A DNA stretch of 64,000 nt from Breviolum minutum Mf 1.05b.01 (lineage: Eukaryota; Sar; Dinophyceae; Suessiales; Symbiodiniaceae), in contig DF240218.1 in assembly GCA_000507305.1 (NCBI GenBank), positions 25,988-89,987 of the forward strand. Direction: 5' to 3'. The position numbers were made by a program, and so were the translations under genes. The notes under the pieces were generated by a model. The model saw only the letters and a program-made list of their open reading frames with translations, was not told the origin of the DNA and did not search any database. Every line of letters begins with the position of its first letter. Position 1 is the stretch's first letter. Shown here piece by piece: positions 23,150 to 34,314 of this stretch.

Positions 23150-26100
23150 GTGCAGCGTTGATCGGTGTTGATTGCCTACACTGTTTTGCTAGGTGTATCA
23201 ATATCCGCAGTGTATCCCATCATATTGACCCACATCGCTTTTGAGTTCATCCGTTGATCTCAAAACCTTGGGAACCTTTAACACACTGCCCCCCTTCGAG
23301 GAGGCGGCGGCGCGGGCGATGCCTACCGCAGGCCCGGCGACTGCGGCCACGGCAGCTGCTTGAGGTTCTTGCAGAGCTTTGAGTCCGGGATGAAGTGATG
23401 AAGTGATGAAGTGAAGAATTCTAAAAAAGTACCTTTTTCTAGCAGGATATATTGCTCTTTGGTAACACTAGGAGCTTGAAGGCTCTTTAAATGCTTCATC
23501 CAGGATTCGCCCAGTAGGTTGTTGCCCACGAGGGTGAGCAAAGTTTCACGGGGGAAAGCCGTTGCTTTCCTTCCAACGAATCACCGCCAAAGCCAGTTCA
23601 AAGATTTTAACACCATGTCAGAGGCGGGCACCAAAGCATGTGCCGAGAAAAAGATGGTTCTGTTGGGGTGATCCTTTGCAGGGGTGCGGTTCCAAAAAAG
23701 TTGGTACAGAGTATCCAGAATCAAACCATACCATTGTCCTAAGACTCTGCAAAATCCTATGCAGAGAAAGAGGCTTCATCAAGGGAGAGTGGTGCTTAGA
23801 TGTTTAACATAAAACATCACAGTAAGCCTTAAGAAATCTTTTGTTTCCTGCAAACGTTGTTCCCGACAGGGTTGAAAGGGCACCCATTGAGAACTATGTG
23901 AAGCTCCTGAAACCCTGAGGTGCATGAGCCGCCATCAAGTGAGGAATGATGAAAATCATCAGATTGAAGTGATTTGGTGACATCATTTCAGGTAATTCTA
24001 ACTGGGCTTGTTCTGAAATAAAGGTATCACAAAATTGCCTTCCATATACTTTTCAAAAGTTCAGGACTTCTGTAGTGACCGCGCTCCTTTTGAGGTGGGC
24101 TTAGTTTGAGGGACATTTGCCTCAGTATCCAAAAACCAATAAACTCTAGAGCTCACCAGCCACAAAAACTTTCAGTGCGAAATGTCGGGATGCGAAATGC
24201 CGGGATGAGATTCTCCAAATTTCATGGCCGAAGGCGGTCCAAAGCTGACCAAGTTTGCAGGTACCGGAAAGCATCCAATGGGAGCAATTTTTTGGTGCTT
24301 CAAATTCAATGGACCCCATGATGAAACCAGAAGCCTTAACAGCTCACAACTGTGAGTTGAAAGCTTGGAAAAGCATCAAGGTATGAAGGTGAGAGCCATA
24401 AATAAATCAAAAAATATTGATACATTGGAGTTTTTTGGTCGGAAAGGTTTTCAGGGGTCGCTTACTGGATGGCGCCCCTTACCATCCATTTGGGACACTC
24501 CTTGGAGGGTCCTTGTACGCTGTCGTCTTTTCATTTTGCAGATGACATTACCAGTTGGCAGCGCTGGTGAAAGCTGCTCCAGATTGGCGCTTGGATAGGA
24601 AGACTTGGGAGACCTCGAGGGAGCAGATGTGTGGCAACAAAACAAGCTGATATTTGTGTTTTAAGATATCATATGTTGTAGTGTGTATGTACCACATCAT
24701 TTTCCTTTGTGAACTGATTTAGGGCACAGCAGGCGTTTTTTTGCATGATTTCATTCCCCAAATGTCTGCCACTGCAACGGTGAGATTTTCGGAAAAAGTC
24801 CCAAACCGTTTGGGGGTTTCCGAAAATAGGGATACCCCAAAATGGATGGTTTATAATGGAAAACTCATTAAAATGGATGATTTGGGGAACCACTATTTTC
24901 GGAAACATCCATTTTCCTCAATCAAGAACAAGAAAGGGTTAACACTTGAATCCATCCATGGATCCACAGCGACTCTGGGTGCATGTCAGACTTAGAGATG
25001 AGATACCCTCCAGGTTTGTAGAGTTGTATAGGTGGTGATTAACTACAAAACTAAAAGAGAAGCTTCAGCTGGTTATATATGTTCTATAGGTATATGTCAT
25101 GTGTACAAAAAAAAATATATCTTTAAAAATGCACATACACACAACATACAGTACGACAGGAGTCAATTGGCGGCAGGTGTTTTTTTAAAGGAATCTTCCA
25201 AGTAGGATTCCCTTTCATAGCCTTTTCTTATAGGATAACAACCCACCGAAGACACCAATTCCCATTGGCTGACAGTATCCCACTAGGAAAGCTCGCCTCC
25301 TTCCGGCCTCGAGTTGTTGCCGCTGGACAGGCACCGACGAAAACGCTCGGCAGAATGACATCTACCGCTACGACGTGCGCAACAAGTGAGCTGGCAGTAA
25401 TGTGGGTGGCCGGAGTGGCCTGTCAACGCAGCACGAGACGTGTAGGCATGCTAGCAATGTTTGTTTGGCAGACATAGAGTTGAGGTGTGAATAATGAAAG
25501 AAGACTGGAGCCACGATGGCTTAATGGCTCAAATCAATCCTGTTCGTTGTGCTCATATTCCATGAAAGTAAAACAAGTCTTAATGGGTGCAGGGGCTCCT
25601 CTTTGTCTATTCACGATTTTCACCCCCCACCACCTTGAAAAAGGCACCTGAAGAGATCGGGAGTGAAGTAATAGAACGAATATTTACAATCGAGTTGATG
25701 CTAAATGCCAATGTTGTTAGCTATCCTCTATCATCCTGTCCCATTTGCTGTTTTAGTCAAGGAGGTGATTCAAGTGAAGCACGTTCTGTTGCAACTGCTA
25801 CCATTGAGGTTATGGGCCTGTATTGATCCTGTGACTGGTTCGCCACCTTCAGCACGCTCAGGGTCCAAGGTGTTTTTTTTGGTGGGGATTTTGTTGGAGA
25901 TGATTTTTTCGTGAATTTGGTGATGAGTTGGGTGGGATTTTTGTTCCATCAATTTGAATCAACCTGGAAATGATAATTTCAATATTTCATTGATACTACC
26001 CCACTAGAATTGGGGGGGGTACCTACCGGTATCCCAATGACTGGATGCTGTTTTCGATGCTTTTCAACTTGTCAGGGTTTTCACCCATGACTCTCCACAG

Positions 26101-29100
26101 GTGGCTTGTGGGGATTTACATACCTACAGTACCTTCTCACATACGCTTTGGGATGCAAATGCTGGCCTTAGGCTAAGCCAGGATCACTGTCATGAATGCG
26201 AGCTAGAGCCCCCGAATAGCCCCCATGTTCAGGCCGTGGTGTGCCGCAACAGCATCTTCTTCTTCGGAGGCTACACCAAGAAGGCGCAAGAGGGTCTCCA
26301 GGTGGTGACCCCACGAAAAAGGAGGGCAGAATTTGGATGGCTTTGGATTTTTGAGCATGTTGATCTGTTCTGGGAAGTTCTCCTTGCCCCCAAAAGGCCC
26401 AAAGGCTTCTGCCAGTGGGGTTTTCTTTGATAAGAAAGGTATACCGTATCCAGTATCCACGCTGGCTGTCTTGTGGCACTTTCCTCAACACGTGGGCATG
26501 AGTGGGTACTCTGGCTTCCGTCAGAAGTAAGTGATGAACTAAAGAATCTCGGTTCCATTCGGCCGCAATAGATCGCTCCTTTCTGGATACGAGTTTTTTG
26601 CAGTAGCTCTTTTCACTCCGCCGGTAAAATGGCATGCAGTCTTGACATTCTGATGATCGCCACATCATTGCATCCACCAAACTCTGCGAAAGGATGGAGA
26701 CTATTTCAACGACTTGTTCGAGTTCAACATTCCAGAGGCCCACTGGACACGTTTGAACCTCAGATGAATGCGCCCTATGGCCGAGGTTTACTGCACATTC
26801 GGGGTACCTATATCCGTATTTCAAGAGCTTTCATGTCAGTATGCCATTCAAGCACTGTTGAGCGCACAAACATCTGAGTCATCCGTTGCATGTGCCGAGT
26901 CACTGGGTGCCACTCCATGTTTTGTTTTGTTTTTGCCAGCTTAAGTTGAAGCACTCAGACTGCTGCTTACCAAGTTGATTAGGAACTCATAAGTTTCACC
27001 TCAACGCCCCACGAAAAACATGGAAATATTCCAGCCGTAAGTAGGGTGTAATTGGGTTGTTTAGTATTAACTATCGGAGTCACTGGAACATCCCAGCAAA
27101 TAGTTGCCAACACCTCCAACCGCCAAGCTAAGAAACTGGTGCGAGTTGTACATGGGTCGTTGCCCGTTGCCTTGTGAAGGCATTGATTCGCAGAGTAAAC
27201 CTTCGGTGCGCACGGATCATTCCTGTGTTGTCTTCGAGGTGGGGCTTTGGCATGTTGTGGGCTGATGTTGTGAGGCTGCTGCTTTTCACAGGTGATGGTA
27301 GAAAAACATGCAAGAATAGACGCATTTTTGAATAATGAAAATGGTTAAATGGTGAGGTTAAGCCGTTGGTGAAATCATACTACCTTGCAAACTGAAAGCT
27401 GAAAAGTGTTGCTACTACTCTTTGGTGCTCATGCCAAGAAACCACCCCCCCCGAAATAGCGGGGGACCCTGCCCATGCTGTTTAAAAGGCGAACCTCTAC
27501 ATTTTCGGAGGATTTGATGGTCGCACTCGATTTCAGGAGCGTCGAAGCTTTTGCCATGATGTTGCAGTCCTGTGAAATGACATGAACGGTGGTGTCATGC
27601 CATCAGGTGAATCTATATAATTCTGATTGACGTTTCAATTACTTATAGCTTAGGTTTGTGCACTATGATTTCGTTTTACTATGGATACATGCAAGGACTT
27701 TCAATAAAGCCCTCCTGCAATCACAGTTGTGTTTGATGTGACCACTTCTGGGGAATCTCAAATGCTCAAAAGCTATTTGTTGGTTGGGATTTCTGAAGAT
27801 CCTCTCCAAAAATGACCTTGGAAAATGATGGGAACAAAAACATATACCCCACCGAAAACTAACATAGAACCTGAAAATACACCCTTGGAAAAGGAGAAAC
27901 ATCTACACACCACCAGTTTTTGGGTTCCATGTTAGTTTTCGGGGGTGTAAACAGCCTTATGATTGCCTGAATGGTAATATGTGTATATATATATACCTGA
28001 ACTTTGAAGGGGGCCTAAAAAAACGGTTTACAGTCAAGAGGTGGATTGATATAGGTGTTGGTTTTTGTTTCACCTTCCAACCAAGAGCTTGGCTCAGATA
28101 TCCAGCAACGAAAGGCCTAAGTTTGGGCTGGGGGGAACAAATTGTTGGGTTACTCCCTTCTCCAAGAAGCATGGAAGTGGAAAAGAGTTGTGTTTCAAAG
28201 GTAAGTACTATTGGAAGGACCCATTTTGTACTTCCATGATTAATTTTGAGAAAGGGTAGAGTGTGGTGGTTCTGGGAGCCCTAAACCCGATGTTCCATGC
28301 CAAAAACTATTTAGTGTGTGTAGACACTGACATGATATTATGGTATATACATATATACATATATACATATATACATACATACATACATACATACATACAT
28401 ACATACATACATACAGACATATATACATATATACATATATACATATATATATATAGATATATGATGTGGTTTCAACGTTTCTTTCATTTCATCTCTAGGA
28501 AGATGATAGGCTGATAGGAGTTTCATACCTGACCTTTCAGATAGAAAAATGCGCAACCAGTCACGCATCTCCTTTGAGGAGTTCTGACTTGCACGGGCAA
28601 ACTTTTCAAACCTTTTGTCCTAACGGCCAAGTTTTTTGTAATTTGTTTGTGTTAGCTGCCAGATGCTTCAGTGTCCATGGGGTTCCGAAACACACTGCTA
28701 TGGGGTTGCAGAAGAAATGTTTGCAAAGAGGAGTTCTGCGATCGAGTGCCTAAACCAAAGTGCAAACGCTGGATGTTTGCACTGGTTCTTAAGAGACTCA
28801 TGTAATGTGATATCTTTATACATGCCATGGACCAAACTCCCCTGTTTTTTTCTTGTTAGGGGAACGAATCGAGAGAGTAATTCGATTATCGCCCAATGAC
28901 CTTTGGAGAGATAGTAGTTTCCTAGGAGACTTCTCTGGAAATGACCTATACAATACCAAAACTCACATAGGTAGGTGAAATTGCACCTTTCACCTAGGTA
29001 GTAGTTGTCATGATCACTTGTGAATTACTTGGGGCCAGGACCTTCATCTCTTCAATACTGAGGATAGGGAGTGGATGCAGGCGGAGCTGGTGGTAAAGGA

Positions 29101-29708
29101 TTGCACAGGTACCCAACCACAAAACAATCACTATGGTGAATATAAGGAAGGAATCTGAAGATCATAGGTTTAGGAATATCACAAAGCTAAATAGATGTGC
29201 CATTTGATGAAGACTAGACTCTGATTAGTAATATGTCTCACTTGAGTTTGTTGGAGATGTGTGGCCTTGATTTGGAATTTGTAGTGGGGATGGATGACCA
29301 TACCGCAGCTCATTGAGTTAGGCAGTAGTTTCTAGGATAGCCTCCTGATTTGCGACTTTTGATATTGTGCACTTATAGAATGTAAAATTATGTGTGTATA
29401 TATGAATTTATACAAATACATACAGTTACAATGTTACATACACACCCACACACAAAATTTTTATATCTTATGTACATCGCGTCGGTGGAAGACTTAGCCA
29501 GCCAGATCCTTTGGACTTTATCTGTTCAGTTCCATTTGCTTGGGTGAGAATTTCGACAGAGGCAATGTTGAGGTTCAGTCTGCGAGATCGACGTTTTCGG
29601 GGAACAACTAGAACAAAGGGATCGAGCACCAAATCGCGACCACTAGCTGCAGATCACTCGAATGAAGCTGCAGTTTTGTTGACAGCTGTTTCGGCTGAGA
29701 GGCTGTGA
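23028..29708 (+). CDS. kelch beta-propeller protein A (gene span)
   Basis: Kelch motifs occur in order on the + strand over 24.5-27.5 kb: DITSWQRW, DENARQNDIYRYDVRNK, PHVQAVVCRNSIFFFGG, DGDYFNDLFEFNIPEAHW and NLYIFGGFDGRTRFQ. Together they give several blades with the double glycine, the Tyr six residues on and the Trp that define the family. Kelch propellers mediate protein-protein contacts. A Ser/Gly/Lys-rich exon precedes them, and three non-kelch exons follow to a TGA at 29706-29708. Several blade pieces (for example the P-R-x-x-H strand before NLYIFGG) were not found, so the model is incomplete. Confidence 0.65.
23297..23366 (+). CDS. GC-rich exon candidate
   Basis: CpG-rich island reading PPFEEAAARAMPTAGPATAA in one frame and GGGGAGDAYRRPGDCGHGSC in another. 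Composition suggests coding; frame and borders are not fixed. An octamer GATGAAGT is tandemly repeated just downstream (23390-23415). Confidence 0.35.
24542..24566 (+). CDS. kelch A micro-exon, 25 nt
   Basis: Acceptor tcattttgcag|AT and donor GCGCTG|GTGAAA enclose DITSWQRW (last residue split), which is the D-x-x-x-x-W end of a kelch blade. Very short, but the motif and both splice sites fit. Confidence 0.45.
24816..24908. mobile_element. inverted-repeat element, family M4
   Basis: GTTTCCGAAAATAGGGATAC and GAACCACTATTTTCGGAAAC are near-perfect inverted arms; CCCCAAAATGGATG is also mirrored inside. The + strand through it reads KMDDLGNHYFRKHPF and the - strand NHPFWGIPIFGNP. I recall such peptides as repeat-derived signatures in Symbiodiniaceae gene models. 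Confidence 0.7.
25331..25385 (+). CDS. kelch A exon
   Basis: Acceptor ccgctggacag|GC and donor CGCAACAA|GTGAGC. It reads TDENARQNDIYRYDVRNK, the N-D-x-Y-x-Y-D-V strand of a kelch blade. The frame is open further left (to about 25291), so an earlier acceptor is possible. Confidence 0.7.
26203..26301 (+). CDS. kelch A exon
   Basis: Reads LEPPNSPHVQAVVCRNSIFF then FGGYTKKAQEG: the P-x-x-x-H-x-x-V-V strand followed by I-F-F-F-G-G. The donor is probably GTCTCCAG|GTGGTG. The acceptor lies within a few bases of tgcgag|CTA. Confidence 0.75.
26693..26762 (+). CDS. kelch A exon
   Basis: Acceptor actctgcgaaag|GAT. It reads DGDYFNDLFEFNIPEAHWTR-LNL, the N-D-L-x-x-F-x-x-x-x-x-x-W strand of a kelch blade. 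The frame hits TGA two codons later. The end needs a GA donor (ACCTCA|GATGAA) or a nearby alternative. Confidence 0.75.
27489..27535 (+). CDS. kelch A exon
   Basis: Acceptor gtttaaaag|GCG; reads ANLYIFGGFDGRTRFQ. A GA donor (TTTCAG|GAGCGT) ends it in frame. The Y-I-F-G-G-F-D-G core is diagnostic of kelch. Confidence 0.75.
27847..27948. mobile_element. inverted-repeat element, family M2 copy 2
   Basis: ACCGAAAACTAACATAGAAC at the left mirrors GTTCCATGTTAGTTTTCGGG at the right. Same arm type as 6770-6875 and 32695-32792. No clear target duplication here. Confidence 0.75.
28342..28460. repeat. (ATACAT/ACAT)n microsatellite
   Basis: About 120 bases of ACATATAT and ACAT units. ORFs through it on both strands (Tyr/Ile/His or Met/Tyr/Cys) are artefacts. 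Confidence 0.95.
28860..28970 (+). CDS. exon, probably kelch A C-terminal part
   Basis: A T-rich tract then tcttgttag|GG is a good acceptor, and CACATAG|GTAGGT a good donor. The 111 bases are open: ERIERVIRLSPNDLWRDSSF then LGDFSGNDLYNTKTHI. No kelch motif and no family recognised. Confidence 0.55.
29506..29543 (+). CDS. short exon candidate
   Basis: Acceptor agccagccag|AT and donor GCTTGG|GTGAGA enclose PLDFICSVPFAW, phase 1 in and 0 out. The 1-base phase left by 28970 fits its entry. Confidence 0.45.
29587..29708 (+). CDS. candidate terminal exon of kelch A
   Basis: Acceptor cagtctgcgag|AT, then RRFRGTTRTKGSSTKSRPLA and ADHSNEAAVLLTAVSAERL to a TGA. It lies 430 bases before the AlkB start codon, which suits a gene end. 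Entry phase does not match 29543, so another exon or border is involved. Confidence 0.4.
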
Positions 29709-30137
29709 AACCTCAAGTCATAAGTAGATTTAGCAGCCAACCTGTCTGATGATCAAAATTCAGAGAAGTTCAGAGAAGCTCTCTGATAGATAGGCCCATA
29801 CTTTTTCCTCTTGATTCTTTTTCCCTTTCGTACTAGTTGCAACACGAAGCGCAATTTGGTTGATCAAAGTGGATTCCATCAGCTTGCACCTGGAAGACTG
29901 CTCCAGATAGGAAATATGATTTTTGCTTTTCCAAGCATCAGCCAACTCTGACAAAAGACAACTGGGTGAACAAGCATAGGCAGCATAGGTGTATATTAAG
30001 GCCAAAGGATATGGCTACCTGGAATGATTCAGATTCCTGTTTATTATTCAGATGATAATTGACCCATGAGAAGGTTTGAAGACAGACATCGAATCTGGGA
30101 TGCGTTGGCTCTCCAATGAGTTCGCCGTTTCGGCGCC

Positions 30138-30300
30138 ATGGAGATTTCAGAGTCGGAGGGGTGGTCACTGCCACATGTGGAGATTGGGCCCAAGCACGGA
30201 GACCAGCTACCCAGCGGCCTGCGCTATGCGGCGAATTTCATCTCAGAAGCGGAAGAGCAGGAAGTGGCTTTGCATGAAGAGCTTGCTTTTCAGAGCGCAA
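30138..30300 (+). CDS. AlkB exon 1
   Basis: Starts ATG in GGCGCCATGG. It reads MEISESEGWSLPHVEIGPKH then GDQLPSGLRYAANFISEAEE-QEVALHEELAFQ. The G-L-x-Y-x-x-N-F-I-S-x-x-E-E run is the conserved N-terminal AlkB helix. No GT follows in frame before the TGA at 30303. A GC or GA donor (CAGA|GCGCAA or GCAA|GATGAA) must be used. Confidence 0.75.
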
Positions 30301-33300
30301 GATGAAACCCCGGCCCCAAAGCCAGTTTAAACTCCCTTGACTCACAAGACAGTGATCAGTGGGGTAACCTCAAGAATTCTTCCAGCAAAACAAGTTTAGT
30401 GGCAAATTGACCACCTTTCTACTTGAAGTAGGGACCACCAACTTCCTTTTGCAACAAAAGTGTCCTCCTTTTTTCGATGTTGATAGATGTTGGGGCAGCA
30501 AGAGTGATGTCAGTTGCGAGAAGCCACAGATCCAAAGGGGTAGGGAAGAGGGTTCCCATGATATGAACCAGGATCCACTTTAGTACTATATCTATTTGAA
30601 GCTACTTTGGATGATGTCCGAAACCTCACATTTCATCCACTCATTTTCGTGTAGGGGGTGGGGCCGTTTCCGTTTGGGTTTCAAGGTGCTTCAGGCCGTG
30701 AATGGAAGGCCGTGGCTGGAAAATTTGATCCGAGGCCAACAATTTTTTGGAATCTTGGCTTGACAGTTGGGGCAAAAACCACTTGATTATCGAACAAAAA
30801 AATAGCGAAGCAATTCCCGGGAAGACATGATCTGCGGGATGCTTTATCTTAAAAAAAATCCTTTTGGGGTAGGTAGCAGGCCATGTGGTGTGGCAGCCCC
30901 TCAATTCCTGGGTTGGTGCTTGAATCGCGGCTTCTTTGATGGTGTGATGGATGATAGCCAGCCAAACAAAATGGACAGGAACAGCTGGTTGTTGATGAAT
31001 CAATCTTTCATGTCTTAAATCCCCGGCTTCTGCCACAAGAGTGCCTCACAAAATGATCAAAATGACATCCTCAAAGGAACCGAACCAGTCAGTCTTTTCC
31101 AAGCAAAAAAACCCTAACATGGACTGGGGGGGGTCTGCATCAGTGGGATCTGAGGCTTGGTCTATTACCAAACCACACATGATGTGATGGCCTTGCAACC
31201 GGCCGAAAAAGAGCTGCAAGAAGGACGACCCTTAAAGGAGTTGCCATCCTGGCTCCTTCCACGTTTAGTCTCCACTGGCGTATTTTCGACGGATGAGATC
31301 AATCAGGTTTTGCCCTTAGGGGATGAGGGAAAATTTCCCCAATTTCCAACTCTGCCAATGGGTTGTATTTGGGAGCTTTCATGAGGTTTTTTTCTCTTAG
31401 TGTTTTTGGAAAGCTTCAAACAGGTGTGGATCGCAAGCACGCAAAAAAACCCTGCTCCCTCCCCCTGACGGCCTGGGTGGAGGTGGCGGCCAATCGCTAT
31501 CGGGGTACGACGGGCATCGCTGCGCACGTGGAAGATCCAGTCTCCTTTGGTCCCTTTGGCGATGGATTTGGGTGAGAGTTTGATCATCAGTACCAACCTG
31601 ACGGAAAAAAGATGAAGATGTTTCAACTCCTTATCGGGATAAGCCATGATAGTAACCAGGTAGCAGCGGTAACACTTTCCCCCATTTATTCACCTGGGGC
31701 CTGGTGGAGTATGTTGATGACTTCGCGGGGTTCTGTGTATGTTAAGGGAACGAACCTGTACATTGTTCCCCAATACCTCTACATTGTAACATGCTTGTTT
31801 TCCCCAAAAATTTGGATATCAAAAAAGGAATCCCAATCTAAGTTTTATCTGTAACTATATTGGTTCAAACCACCATGGTGGGGTCACGCCTAGGGATTGT
31901 CACATTGTCATTGAAAAAAAACCTAGAGAGTAACGAACTCCTTGAGTCTCTTTGTTTGTGGCTTATCTCAACATCCCCAAAACCCACCATTTTTATGGCA
32001 TTTTCTCGGCTTTTTTTTGGGCTCCACTGGAGGACCAAACCTGGCCACGTTGTCCTTGCTGTCGCCAGTGCAACTGACCTTGTCCTTGGCCTCCGAAGCG
32101 AAGGATTCGCGCGATCGACCTGGAGATGGCGTGGATCATGGAAGCTTGGGAATTGAAACAAGGGTTTAAAATGGAGGAGTTATCCACCAACACCATGGTG
32201 GACATTACTATGCGAGCTTGTACTTCATGGAAACATAGGGATTTTTATCACAACATGGTAAATTAACCTAGACATTGCTTGAGTACAAGAATGCTCCCCA
32301 CCCTCCAAGCTGAAGTGTTGGCATCGATGAAGTGACAATGACAATCACTGACTATCCCTGGTCACATGCTTGGAATATATACTTAAGATAGGGGCATTTG
32401 ATTCCTGGAATCTCCATTTGGAGCTGTGATTCACCACGTTTTTAAGTGGCCACCCCCTTCTATTTGGAGGTTTTGAAGGTGACTTCCCGACTTTCCTCTG
32501 AAGGGAGTGTACCCCTACTCAGCTCCCTTTTAAGAGAATGATGATCGAGGATGACAGGCCAGGCATGCAGCGGAGGTTTTCCTTTTTCCTGCTTCCAGTG
32601 CCTACTTGCCCACTTCACTTCATCTTTGAAACTAGCCAAAATGTCACATCGAGATCAGCTACAAAGGGTTCAGATGATTACGGGAAAAACCTTCCTCCCC
32701 CCAGAAAACTAGTGGAAAATCACCAATATTTGATAGGAAATCACCATCTTCACATAGGTTGTTTTTCCATTGTCATGTTAGTTTTCGGGGGAGCAATATT
32801 TATTTTTATTTTGGGACTGGTAGCCCTTCACCTTCAAGGTAAAGCACCCTTAGAAACAAGGTAGGCACCGGCGCCTTGGATGGGTTTCCTGAAGATCACC
32901 AGGAAATTGGGTGAAGATCCTGTTGGAGCCAAGAAGTCTTTTGGTCCTTCAAGGCGCGGTGAACAAAAACCTGGGACCCCCCAAAAAAGACAGGGTTTTC
33001 CTAGTTGGCCTGAAAAAAAAACAAAGAATTTCATTGCCGGTTGTGGATTCTGGTATTTTTATACCTGTTCTTGTTCCTTTTTGAAAGTTGATTGAAGTTG
33101 ATCCGGTAACTTCTCAACCTCAAGGTTTGGCTAGATTTGAAGATTTTGGGCCTCTGAGAGTCATGAAAAAGGATATCACAGGGTGTTGTGTCCAGTCAAG
33201 GATGGGTTTTGCAGCTGGTCCCCCATATCCATTTTAGTACTTTCCCTCAATTTGGAAAAGTTCACTGGCTGTAATGAAGAAAAACTTGGAGGAACGATTT

Positions 33301-34197
33301 TGGCACTACTGTGTGACAAGTGCGGGGCAATTGGCGTTCATTTGTTATGAATTGTTCAAAGAGAGCAGTGGATTCCCACAAGACAAACACGGACCGATCC
33401 CGAATAGTTCGCATCCACTTATCCCTGAGTGTGTGGGATTCTTAAAGCAGCGAGTAGGAGGTTTCAATTTGGAAGATTGCAGGAAAACTGACTCATTGCT
33501 GCTTTGTTGACTTATTGTCTTCGTTTCCCTGAAGACAGTATTCCAAGCGAACAGCAGTTCGCAAGGAAGGAAATATTGGAACTCTCTATGAATTGCGGTT
33601 TTCCCCTTTTCCATCCTGCACCTCTATATTCCGGTGGTGTCATGGTATTTTCTAGCAACCCATGATGCAAGGTTCCCGATTGTTAGCCTGACACAGTTCC
33701 AAGAAGGTGAGAGTCGCTATGCCTATCGCCACGGCATCCGACGATCTCGCCTGGTGCAGTTGCGCGACGGGAGTGAACTGAAAAGAGGTGGGTTTTTTTC
33801 CGGGAGGGATTTTCGTTGTTTCTATTTGGCAAGAAATTGTTGGGAATTTCTAAGCGAATGGACGCATTCACCGGAGCAAGCTCCTGGAAAAAATGGAGAA
33901 AACACAAACATTTTGGGAAACCAAAAGCTGAATTGCGGAGGTGACGACTATGAACGAGTTTCCCTAACCTTCCGACATCTTCTGGACACCCGTCGCATGC
34001 TGAGCTCCGGTTCGAAGCCTGATTTGGAGACCGCGACGGAGACTAGGACAGAGACGGTAGCGACCGCTTGTCCAGAAGAAAAAGGGCGGATGGGTGGATG
34101 GGTGACCAGGGCAACCAAGAACTTTCAGATATCGGGCCAGGGCTTTAGCTACGGAATAGATTTATGGACATACATTGATTTAGATTTTTTTAGCTAA
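30138..34197 (+). CDS. AlkB-family 2-oxoglutarate/Fe(II) dioxygenase (gene span)
   Basis: The order of AlkB motifs is complete enough for a firm family call: GLRYAANFISEAEEQE (N-terminal signature), LPSWLLPRLV, NQ joined to VAANRYRGTTGIAAHVEDP, PNLATLSLLSPV, GESRYAYRHGI, and YERVSLTFR. AlkB enzymes bind Fe(II) with H-x-D...H and 2-oxoglutarate with the two Arg of R-x5-R, and oxidatively demethylate nucleic acids or hydroxylate proteins. Here the first metal motif reads His-Val-Glu, then Asp. The distal His is in YRHGI and both Arg are in RVSLTFR. The substrate cannot be inferred. The ATG at 30138 is in good context with a TGA four codons upstream. The C-terminus either ends at the TAA at 34195-34197 or splices on into kelch B. 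Confidence 0.8.
30655..30685 (+). CDS. AlkB small exon candidate
   Basis: Acceptor cattttcgtgtag and donor TTTCAAG|GTGCTT enclose 31 bases reading GWGRFRLGFK in the phase that ends at 0. AlkB proteins have a W...R...G segment at this place. Weak because of its size. Confidence 0.3.
31214..31306 (+). CDS. AlkB exon
   Basis: Reads LQEGRPLKELPSWLLPRLVS then TGVFSTDEINQ and ends AATCAG|GTTTTG in phase 0. It matches the family's P-L-P-x-W-L...L...F....N-Q region just before the jelly-roll core. The acceptor is one of two AGs in gaaaaagagctgcaag. Confidence 0.75.
31483..31549 (+). CDS. AlkB exon, Fe(II)-binding core
   Basis: Acceptor gcctgggtggag|GTG and donor TCCTTTG|GTCCCT. It reads VAANRYRGTTGIAAHVEDPV-SF. 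N-x-Y...G-I-x-x-H is the hallmark. The residue two after His is Glu (GAA), where AlkB homologues normally have Asp, and Asp follows it. Joining to 32033 in phase 1 gives the conserved FGP-x-x-ATLSL. Confidence 0.85.
32033..32140 (+). CDS. AlkB exon
   Basis: Acceptor ctccactggag|GA. It reads PNLATLSLLSPVQLTLSLAS then EAKDSRDRPGDGVDHG. A-T-L-S-L-x-S-P-V is the conserved strand after the metal site. The tail is a charged loop and the donor is not resolved. Confidence 0.75.
32695..32792. mobile_element. inverted-repeat element, family M2 copy 3
   Basis: CTCCCCCCAGAAAACTAGTG at the left mirrors GTTAGTTTTCGGGGGAG at the right. It lies in an intron of the AlkB gene. The interior differs from other copies. 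Confidence 0.65.
33687..33787 (+). CDS. AlkB exon, distal His
   Basis: Acceptor gattgttag|C (a later AG in ttccaag is also possible) and donor AAAAGAG|GTGGGT. It reads LTQFQEGESRYAYRHGIRRS then RLVQLRDGSELKR. G-E-x-R-Y-x-Y-x-H-G-I carries the second Fe-ligand His. Phase 1 out. Confidence 0.8.
33941..34056 (+). CDS. AlkB exon, 2-oxoglutarate-binding motif
   Basis: Acceptor gaattgcggag|GT; the G left by 33787 completes Gly. It reads DDYERVSLTFRHLLDTRRML then SSGSKPDLETATETRTET. R-V-S-L-T-F-R is the R-x5-R motif that binds 2-oxoglutarate. A donor GAGACG|GTAGCG ends it in phase 0; without splicing the frame runs on to a TAA at 34195-34197. Confidence 0.8.
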
Positions 34198-34314
34198 ACA
34201 CTGGGTGCTGGAGTGCTTGGGCTCATTCGGGCTATGAAACTCAGCTTCTTGGTCAGTTGAATCACAAAAAGTGCCATAAAGTGTGCTCCAAAAACCTGGG
34301 GTGCTTTGAAGCAA

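Noticed and set aside
26168..26824. 218-codon - strand ORF
   Set aside because: It is antisense to two clear kelch exons (26203 and 26693), and the + strand carries the recognised motifs.
28240..28568. Tyr/Ile/Thr-His and Met-Tyr-Val-Cys repeat ORFs
   Set aside because: Derived from the ACAT/ATAC microsatellite.
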